Position numbers and translations under genes: made by a program
The notes under the pieces: generated by a model
Seen by the model: the letters and a program-made list of their open reading frames with translations, nothing else
Told to the model about the DNA's origin: nothing
Database searches by the model: none
Part shown: positions 59,101 through 64,000 of the stretch, in pieces
Layout: each line of letters starts with the position of its first letter
How positions within the stretch are numbered: position 1 is the stretch's first letter
Source of the DNA: Hamadaea flava
Lineage (GTDB): Bacteria > Actinomycetota > Actinomycetes > Mycobacteriales > Micromonosporaceae
Reading direction: 5' to 3'
Length of the DNA stretch: 64,000 nt
Assembly: GCF_024172085.1 (NCBI RefSeq)
Contig: NZ_JAMZDZ010000001.1
Coordinates: forward strand, 62,001 to 126,000

Positions 59101-60018
59101 GGGCGGGGGTTGACGGCGGACAAACTGGCCTTCCTCGGCGCCCTGCCCCGGATCGACGGCCGGTCGACCACCGACGACCTCGCCGACGGCGTCGCCGACC
59201 TCGTCGCGCAGGTCGGCAGTGGCTGGACCGGACCGAGCGCGCCCAAACTCCGGCTGCTGCCCCACCTGTTGCCGATCACCGCCCTGCTGTCCGACGTGGG
59301 TGCGGCGGGGCCGCCGGGCAGCGGTCGAGTGCCGCTCGGCATCGCCGAGGCCGACCTCGCCCCGGTGTACGCCGACTTCGCCATCGACCCGCACTTCCTC
59401 GCGTTCGGCGACACGGAGTCGGGCAAGACCGGGCTGTTGCGGCTGCTCGCCGCCGGCCTCCAGGCGCAGTACCGACCGGACCAGGCCGCCGTCCTCGTCG
59501 TCGACTACCGCCGCAGCCTGCTGGACGCGGTCGCCGCCGACTACCTCCTGGAGTACTGCGGTTCCGATCAGGCGGTCGCGGCGGCGGTGGCCCAGGTCGA
59601 ACGCGCGATGCGCGAACGGCTGCCCGGACCGGAGATCACTCCGCAGCAACTGCGCGACCGGTCCTGGTGGACCGGCCCGGAGCTGTTCGTGCTCGTCGAC
59701 GACTACGACCTCGTCGTGACGCCGGCCGGGAACCCACTCGCCCCGCTGGCCCCCTTGCTGGCCCAAGCCAAGGACATCGGCCTGCACCTGATCCTGACCC
59801 GCCGCAGCGGCGGCGCCTCCAGGGCGTTGTTCGAGCCGATCCTGCAACGACTGCGGGATCTGGCGACGCCGGGCCTGGTGCTCTCGGGGTCGAAGGACGA
59901 GGGACCGCTGCTCGGCCAGGTCAAGCCGGGACCGTTGCCCCCCGGCCGGGGCCGGCTCGTCACCCGCCGGGCCGCGCCGTCGCTCGTCCAGCTCGCCTGG
60001 ATCGAGCCCACTGCATAG
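56089..60018 (+). CDS. eccC: EccC, type VII secretion ATPase (FtsK/SpoIIIE family, three ATPase domains)
   Basis: 1309 residues. Two membrane segments lie at about 38-85; a DUF domain follows. Three FtsK-like ATPase domains have Walker A motifs GATGSGKS (about 466), GGPQSGKS (about 818) and GDTESGKT (about 1107). Walker B-like motifs are MIIIDEFSE (D1), VFLVVDGW (D2) and LFVLVDDYD (D3); only D1 keeps the classic D-E pair. It powers ESX secretion and recognises substrate C-termini through D3. The start is ambiguous among five in-frame ATGs within a 9-bp repeat. Confidence 0.92.
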   Translation: MSPMSPMSPMSLMNPEGFDEVQLQPPPLLPREGGSASFTQLLVMVPLMLGMGAMTLVNLGRSNTTMSWLFGGLFAASTAGMLVLTLTRSGAQKRRQLDVERRDYLRYLANLRRQVQTAAARQSEGMIDRLPPPRDLWSLAGTARMWQRTAGDPEFGQVRIGTGPQLLATPLRPPQTAPVEDLDPVSSSALRTFIRTFGTVSALPVAVSVRSFSRITVEGERPEVLGLARAILGQLAIFHPPGALRIACQVSADRQRSWEWLKWLPHACDGGRMDAAGPVRLVGPAAEPLVELLDLDSRPAFSAYAEADPHVVYIVDGVPVPGEVTEVAGVTVLDVGGWPGEPDGATLSLLVDGDRIGMRTPEGVRPIGRPDRLDEAPAEFLARQLTSLSPTVQPLPDLNTGAAPGLADLLGIADPRAVDPAVTWRPRPARDRLRVPIGVDPAGRPLDLDLKESAEGGMGPHGLVIGATGSGKSELLRTLVTGLAVTHSSEVLNLALIDFKGGATFAGMTDLPHTCAVITNLSDDLTMVDRMGDALRGEMVRRQELLRSAGNFAAVKDYERARLAGADLEPLPSLMIIIDEFSELLTSRPEFAELFGMIGRLGRSVAMHMLLASQNLDEGRLRGIDTHLSYRIALRTFSSAASRAVLGVPDAYELPPIPGSAYLRTDTATLLRFKSSYVSGPLPAQRFHATQPAPFRHRAMPFPLIPTPAEATPEDAAPAIAPQSDTGETVIDAMLSRLTGRGPAAHQIWLPPLADPATADQLLPGLTATPERGLCLPSWPGNGRLTVPIAIVDKPFEQRRDLLWIDLSGSAGHAVVVGGPQSGKSTLLRTLVALLALTHTPVEVQVYLLDFGGGTLAGLSGLPHISGYAGRLDVEGCRRTLAELTGLLAERERIFSERGIDSMAAFRRQPPPPEDGRVFGDVFLVVDGWLTLRQEFEELEEQVGTLAARGLGYGIHVVLAANRWTEIRPALRDLIGTQVELRLGDPADSVVDRRAAANVPVGVPGRGLTADKLAFLGALPRIDGRSTTDDLADGVADLVAQVGSGWTGPSAPKLRLLPHLLPITALLSDVGAAGPPGSGRVPLGIAEADLAPVYADFAIDPHFLAFGDTESGKTGLLRLLAAGLQAQYRPDQAAVLVVDYRRSLLDAVAADYLLEYCGSDQAVAAAVAQVERAMRERLPGPEITPQQLRDRSWWTGPELFVLVDDYDLVVTPAGNPLAPLAPLLAQAKDIGLHLILTRRSGGASRALFEPILQRLRDLATPGLVLSGSKDEGPLLGQVKPGPLPPGRGRLVTRRAAPSLVQLAWIEPTA

Positions 60019-60149
60019 CGCGATGGGCACTTTTGCCGGGCCGCCGCTCCGCACTTGTGCCGTTCACCAGGGACTCCGCCGCGGCTTCAATGGCGTCAGG
60101 GCGTCAAACCCCGACCAGAAACGCATTCGACTAGAAGGGAGGTGGCGCG

Positions 60150-60485
60150 GTGACGGGACCCGGGTTCCAACTCGACACCGCGGCCGCGGCAGCGGCCGTC
60201 CGCGCCTACGACGACAGTTCCGACCAGGCTCGCAGCACGATCCAGCAGATGCTGGGCGACGTCGACGCGCTCCGGGCGACCAGGTACGCCGGTCGCCAGG
60301 CGCAGGCGCTCGACCGGGCCGTGGAAGGGCTCGACGGCGATCTGAAGAAGCTGGTGCAACTGCTGTCCGACCTGTCGTCGGTGGTCAACAGCACGCAGAC
60401 CGCCTACACCGAGACCGACGACAGCGTCGCCCAGTCGCTGACGAGCGCGGCCGGCGGTGCGTACGACCGGCTGCGCGGGAACTGA
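60150..60485 (+). CDS. WXG100-like ESX protein
   Basis: 111 residues from GTG 60150, set by the SD AAGGGAGG. Helix-turn-helix hairpin of the ESAT-6/WXG100 size; the turn reads RYAGRQAQAL, Tyr instead of Trp in W-x-G. It ends with SAAGGAYDRLRGN. It follows EccC by 131 bases and starts a run of three small helical genes. The expected partner is encoded directly downstream. Confidence 0.78.
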   Translation: MTGPGFQLDTAAAAAAVRAYDDSSDQARSTIQQMLGDVDALRATRYAGRQAQALDRAVEGLDGDLKKLVQLLSDLSSVVNSTQTAYTETDDSVAQSLTSAAGGAYDRLRGN

Positions 60486-60496
60486 AGGAGGAGACG

Positions 60497-60799
60497 ATGT
60501 CGGATTACGTGGTCAGCGTCAACTTCCAGGCGATGTCGGACCTCGCCGCGGCGCTGCGGGCCAAGGCCGCCACGTTCAACCAGCAGATCGACGACGCGAA
60601 CAGCAAAGCCGGTCCGCTGCGCGACACCTGGGTGCAGTCCGGCAGCCAGGCGGCCGAGAAGTACCAGGAGTACTGGACTCGGCTTCAGCGGGCGGCGCAG
60701 GAGCTGTTCGCCGACATCGACCGGCTCGGCTCGGCGCTGGGCCAGGCCGGTCAGGACCAGCAGGCCAACGAGGCGAAGTTCGCCTCCCAGTTCGAGTAG
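60497..60799 (+). CDS. WXG100 family protein
   Basis: 100 residues with the central turn DTWVQSGSQAAEKYQEYW, a relaxed W-x-x-S-G form of the WXG motif, and two helices of about 35 residues. It has a strong SD (GAAGGAGGAG). Eleven bases separate it from the preceding WXG100-like gene, so the two probably form a secreted heterodimer, as EsxA/EsxB do. No Y-x-x-x-D/E C-terminal signal is obvious. Confidence 0.85.
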   Translation: MSDYVVSVNFQAMSDLAAALRAKAATFNQQIDDANSKAGPLRDTWVQSGSQAAEKYQEYWTRLQRAAQELFADIDRLGSALGQAGQDQQANEAKFASQFE

Positions 60800-60805
60800 G
60801 ACGCC

Positions 60806-61141
60806 ATGACGGAGTCGTTCGAGGTTCACCTGAAGTCCCTGCTGGACTTCGCCGCCGAGCTGGAGGGCCAGATGACGGCCCTCGGGCTGCCGAACGACCG
60901 CCTGGCCGTCCTCACCGGCGCGCCGATGCCGCTCGGCGACTTCACCGAGGCCCGAACCCTCGGCGAACGGCATCGGCGCGCCGCGGCCGAGCTGGCCGCC
61001 CTCCTCGGGGCGGCGCAGCAGGCGTTGCTGTTCGCCGCGAACGCCACCCGAGCGGTGGCCGCCGGGTACGAGGCGCAGGACGAGCAGGCGGCGGCCGACC
61101 TCCGCCGGGGCACCGTCTACACCTCGGGTACGCGGCTATGA
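60806..61141 (+). CDS. ESX-associated helical protein (EspC/DUF2580-like)
   Basis: 111 residues. The C-terminus VAAGYEAQDEQAAADL has the Y-x-x-x-D secretion signal (Y-E-A-Q-D) seen on ESX substrates and resembles that of the protein at 55671. The rest is helical. It starts seven bases after the preceding stop, and its stop overlaps the next start (ATGA). Confidence 0.78.
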   Translation: MTESFEVHLKSLLDFAAELEGQMTALGLPNDRLAVLTGAPMPLGDFTEARTLGERHRRAAAELAALLGAAQQALLFAANATRAVAAGYEAQDEQAAADLRRGTVYTSGTRL

Positions 61142-62193
61142 GCACCGACTTCGGCGCGTACGCCCGGGCGCAGCTGGAGCAGCTGATCGCCGTGGGCGAC
61201 CCGGCCCAGGTACGCGCCGCCGCCGACCTCTGGAGCGACATCACCCGTGGGCTCTACTCCCGGGCAGGCGACCTGGAGCAGCAGCTGCGGGCGTTCACTC
61301 CCTATTGGACCGGCGGAGCGGCCGAGCGCTACCAGCAGATGATCGCCGACCTGATCCGGGGACTGTGGCAGCTCGGCGACCTCGCCCGGCTCGTCGCGGA
61401 CAACGTGTACTCGGCGGGGGAGGCGTTGCAGGCCGCGCGTACCGGGGTGCTGGGCCGGCCCGACCTCGACGCCGTGCGGCTGCTGACCGACCTCGCCCAG
61501 AAGTACGCCGACCTCGAAGCGCTCGTCCCGGCCCCGCCCACCGCCGCGCCCTTCCCGGCGGTGAACGACCTGATCGCCGGGACCTATCCCGCCCAGCCCG
61601 CCCAGGGGACCCTGTTCGGCGGGGTCTACGGGGCCGGGCTGTCGGCTGCCGCCGCCGCGCTCGGCGGCCGGTTCCGCACCGCCATCCCGCAACTCGTCGG
61701 CCCGCCGTCGACCGCGCCGACCGTGCCGACCGTGCCGTCGCCGGTGCCCGCATCGTCCACTCCGAAGTCGCCGGTTCCGGCCGTTTCGGCGCCGGCGCCC
61801 ACTCCCGTACGCAGCGGCGGCTCGACCGCCGGAACGCGCGCACGGGGGAGTGCCCGTGTACCGGGGTTCAGCCCACCGACCATCCCCACCGGCGCGGTGC
61901 CCGGCGGCTCGGGCGTCGTGGATCCCGTCCTCGCGCGGGTCGACTCGGACCCCGTCCCGGTCGGCGTCGCCGCCGGAACCCCGGCCGTCACGCCGGGTGG
62001 CGGAGCGTCCGGCGGGGCGGCGGGCGGCGGCTACTTCACCCCGCCGGTCGCACCCATGACCGGCGGAGCCGGCGCGGGCGGCGACGGACCGGGCGGCGGA
62101 CGCGTACCGCACTGGCTCACCGAACCCGAGCCGGACGTGGTGTTCGGCGTACCGCTGCAGGCGGTCGCTCCGGTCATCGGAGCGGCCGGATGA
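61138..62193 (+). CDS. PPE/WXG-type ESX substrate-like protein with Pro/Gly-rich C-terminus
   Basis: 351 residues. The helical N-terminal half (about 1-160) carries YWTGGAAERYQQMI, a WxG turn. The middle and end are Pro/Ala/Ser/Gly-rich low complexity. The C-terminal motif PHWLTEPEPDVVFGVP recurs in actinobacterial ESX-locus proteins as far as I recall. It probably is exported and reaches the envelope. It overlaps the upstream gene by ATGA and ends the ESX run. Confidence 0.78.
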   Translation: MSTDFGAYARAQLEQLIAVGDPAQVRAAADLWSDITRGLYSRAGDLEQQLRAFTPYWTGGAAERYQQMIADLIRGLWQLGDLARLVADNVYSAGEALQAARTGVLGRPDLDAVRLLTDLAQKYADLEALVPAPPTAAPFPAVNDLIAGTYPAQPAQGTLFGGVYGAGLSAAAAALGGRFRTAIPQLVGPPSTAPTVPTVPSPVPASSTPKSPVPAVSAPAPTPVRSGGSTAGTRARGSARVPGFSPPTIPTGAVPGGSGVVDPVLARVDSDPVPVGVAAGTPAVTPGGGASGGAAGGGYFTPPVAPMTGGAGAGGDGPGGGRVPHWLTEPEPDVVFGVPLQAVAPVIGAAG

Positions 62194-62271
62194 AAACACT
62201 GAACCGGTTCCTCATCCACGCCCGCCCGGCGTGCGTACCACCACTAGGTGGGGCACGGGAGGGGAGCCGTC

Positions 62272-63024
62272 GTGAGCGTGGGGTGGTACCTGTACGCATT
62301 CGTGGATCCGGCCGACGCGGGCGGGCTGGTGTTGCCGCCGGGGATCGACCGGACTCCGGTGCAGCTCGTCCGGGACGGCGCGTACGCGGCGGTGGCGTCC
62401 GAGGTGGACACCGCGCCGTTCGACCTGACGCTGTCCGACGCCGACCTGACCGAGGACGGCTGGCTCGCGCACGCCGTGCGTACGCACGACCAGGTGGTCC
62501 ACGCCGTGTTCAACCGGGCGCCGGTCCTGCCGATGCGTTTCGGCGGCCTGTACGCGACCCGAGCCGGGCTGGTCGGCCTGCTGCGGACCGAACACGCCTG
62601 GCTCGTCGACGCCTTCGGCCGGATCCGCGAGGCGACCGAGTGGCACGTGCGGATCACCGAAGACCGGTTGTCCTCGGCGGAACCGGGCAAGGCGGCGGGC
62701 GGGCCGGTCTGGCCGTGCCGACGCCGCCACGACCGGTCCACCTCGGACGAACTGTGGACCCGGATGCACGCCGACCTCGCCCCGCACGCCGTACGCAGTC
62801 ACCAGCGCCCGGCTGCGATGGGGCGGGCATACCTGGTCCGGCGAGAGTCCGAACGCGCCTTCATCCGGGCCGCGGCCGGGCTCACCCGGCTGGTCACCGG
62901 GCGGCGGCTGCGCATCGAGATCGTCGGGCCACTGCCGGCCTACCACTTCGTGGACGTGGACTCGCACCGGTTCGCGGGCTTCGCGGCCCGATCGGCGGTT
63001 GGCCGCGGGCGCACCGGCCGGTAG
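62272..63024 (+). CDS. GvpF/GvpL-like gas vesicle-type protein (orphan)
   Basis: 250 residues from GTG 62272 with SD GGAGGGGA. WYLYAFVDPADAGG, QLVRDGAYAAVASEVD, VVHAVFNRAPVLPMRFGGLYATRAGLVGLL and EWHVRITED are the recognised GvpF/L segments. Gas vesicle proteins F/L are accessory assembly factors, but no other gvp gene is here. Solitary GvpF/L proteins are found in many soil actinobacteria and their role is unclear. It begins 78 bases after the ESX run and may be co-transcribed with the following gene. Confidence 0.8.
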   Translation: MSVGWYLYAFVDPADAGGLVLPPGIDRTPVQLVRDGAYAAVASEVDTAPFDLTLSDADLTEDGWLAHAVRTHDQVVHAVFNRAPVLPMRFGGLYATRAGLVGLLRTEHAWLVDAFGRIREATEWHVRITEDRLSSAEPGKAAGGPVWPCRRRHDRSTSDELWTRMHADLAPHAVRSHQRPAAMGRAYLVRRESERAFIRAAAGLTRLVTGRRLRIEIVGPLPAYHFVDVDSHRFAGFAARSAVGRGRTGR

Positions 63025-63040
63025 CCTCCGAGGAGTAGCC

Positions 63041-63991
63041 ATGGATGCACATGTCGCTGATCTTCTCGGGGCGTGGGCGCTCGACGCGTGTGACGGCGTC
63101 GAAGCGGCCGCGATCGAAGCGCACCTCACGCAGTGCGCCCCCTGTTCGGCAGAGGCGTGGAAGCTGCGCGCCGCATCGGCATGGCTGGGAATAGAGCACG
63201 TCATGGAACCACCACCCGGACTACGTGGACAGATCCTGGAACGGGCGCGCAGCCGTCGCCCACCCGTCCTGCTGCGCACCCTCGTCGAGGCGTACGCGAG
63301 CCAGGTCGCGCTGCTCGACCGGGCGCTGCGCGGGCTGAACCCCGCCGACTGGCGTACGCCCGATCCCCGGCACCACGACCTGGCCGGGCTGATGGTGCAC
63401 CTGACCCGCAACGACGCCATGCTCGCCACCGACCTCACGTTGCCGGTGACGAAGCTGCCGGAGCCGATCAGGTCCGGTGGGACGCCGGGCCCGGCCGTGC
63501 ACGAGGTCTGGCGCGCCCAGGCCGACTCGCTGGTCACCGGGCTCGCGTCCGGCGAGGACCTGGATCGCGACGTCTCCCTCGCCGGCCGGGACGGCCCCGG
63601 GCGCGGACCGCTGCGCGATGCCCTGGTGCAGCGCGCCTTCGAGACCTGGATCCACCTCGACGACATCAGCGCGCACGTCGGCCGCCGGCTGAGCCAGCCG
63701 CCGCCCGAGCAGGTCCGGCGGATCATCTCGCTGGCGGTCGGGCTGTTGCCGGGGGCGCTGGCCGCACACGGGGTGGACCAGCCGGGCGCCGGACGGCTCG
63801 TGCTCTCCGGACCCGCGGGCGGCGAATGGGAACTGCCGCTGGGGCCGTTAACCGTGCGGGCCGACGCCGTCACCTTCGCCCGGCTGGTCGCCAACCGGCG
63901 CTCGCCGGACACCGCGGCGTACGCGATCGAAGGCGACCGGCAGCTGGCCGGGTCGGTCCTGCGAGCGGCCGCCACCCTGGGATGTGATTGA
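63041..63991 (+). CDS. Zinc-finger (anti-sigma-like) and MDMPI-domain fusion protein
   Basis: 316 residues. The N-terminal about 75 residues form a zf-HC2/anti-sigma zinc finger (EAHLTQCAPCSAEAW; H-x3-C-x2-C). The rest is a mycothiol-dependent maleylpyruvate isomerase/DinB-like domain (LDRALRGLNPADWRTPDPRHHDLAGLMVHLTRNDAML, RAFETWIHLDDISAHVGR). Such fusions occur in actinobacteria as regulators responding to thiol status. The SD GAGGAG supports ATG 63041. No sigma gene adjoins inside the window; one might lie just to the right. Confidence 0.83.
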   Translation: MDAHVADLLGAWALDACDGVEAAAIEAHLTQCAPCSAEAWKLRAASAWLGIEHVMEPPPGLRGQILERARSRRPPVLLRTLVEAYASQVALLDRALRGLNPADWRTPDPRHHDLAGLMVHLTRNDAMLATDLTLPVTKLPEPIRSGGTPGPAVHEVWRAQADSLVTGLASGEDLDRDVSLAGRDGPGRGPLRDALVQRAFETWIHLDDISAHVGRRLSQPPPEQVRRIISLAVGLLPGALAAHGVDQPGAGRLVLSGPAGGEWELPLGPLTVRADAVTFARLVANRRSPDTAAYAIEGDRQLAGSVLRAAATLGCD

Positions 63992-64000
63992 GGGTGCGGA

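Noticed and set aside
62212-63975. 587-residue minus-strand ORF over the GvpF/L and MDMPI genes
   Set aside because: Ser/Arg-rich shadow of two well-supported plus-strand genes.
1-64000. tRNA, rRNA or integrative-element attachment sites
   Set aside because: No cloverleaf with a tRNA 3' half, rRNA stretch, integrase or transposase was recognised in the intergenic regions read by eye; a tRNAscan or ISfinder search was not possible here.

Overview
The window is high-GC actinobacterial chromosome, most likely from a member of the Micromonosporaceae such as an Actinoplanes relative. This rests on the roughly 70% GC composition, frequent GTG starts, many one-component regulators facing the gene they probably control, a mycothiol-type (MDMPI) enzyme, a class E (LAxTG) sortase substrate and an ESX-like type VII secretion locus. 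The hexamers GTACGC/GCGTAC are strikingly frequent throughout. No rRNA, tRNA, CRISPR array, transposase, integrase or phage gene was seen. Coding is dense, and most neighbouring genes of one operon overlap by ATGA, GTGA or TGATG.

Layout. 0-3.1 kb: a NarL-type two-component pair facing an ABC-2 exporter. 3.1-7.8 kb: an OmpR-type two-component system facing a racemase / D-Ala-D-X ligase / VanX-like dipeptidase operon, which resembles a glycopeptide-resistance cassette without vanH. 7.8-16.5 kb: an ECF41 sigma factor with its own consensus promoter, a double-GNAT protein, a toroid protein, two hydrolases, a DUF1800/DUF1501 pair and an ASCH protein. 16.5-23.1 kb: regulator/target pairs with visible operators (MarR-MFS facing a cupin, MarR facing a quinone oxidoreductase, MarR facing a hydrolase) and a SigE-like ECF operon. 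23.1-28.6 kb: a Mn(II)-riboswitch-controlled GDT1-family exporter, an LCP cell-wall ligase, a MerR/monooxygenase pair and a sortase-E-type surface protein. 28.7-30.6 kb: an RtcB-type RNA ligase with release factor H, a candidate ribosome-repair operon. 30.7-34.5 kb: a large secreted subtilase. 34.5-42.1 kb: an orphan pseudaminic-acid synthase, a LysR regulator, small enzymes, a TetR / MBL / KASIII group with repeated operator boxes, and a hydrolase behind a leader-peptide-like element. 42.1-45.8 kb: a second NarL-type system facing an ABC-2 exporter. 46-49.6 kb: SDR/MerR pair, desaturase, a small secreted protein and a truncated NTF2-like gene.

49.6-62.2 kb is an ESX-like locus: a receptor Ser/Thr kinase and NarL regulator, an EccB reduced to its N-terminal membrane anchor, EccE-like and EccD proteins, a YbaB-like protein, a three-ATPase EccC and a run of WXG100/ESX-like proteins. 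No mycosin and no full EccB is present in the window. 62.2-64 kb holds a GvpF/L-like protein and a zinc-finger/MDMPI fusion.

The strongest candidates for a second look are the van-like cassette, the RtcB-PrfH pair, the reduced ESX locus, the Mn riboswitch, the ATT-start leader before the hydrolase at 41.3 kb and the set of perfect or near-perfect operators.
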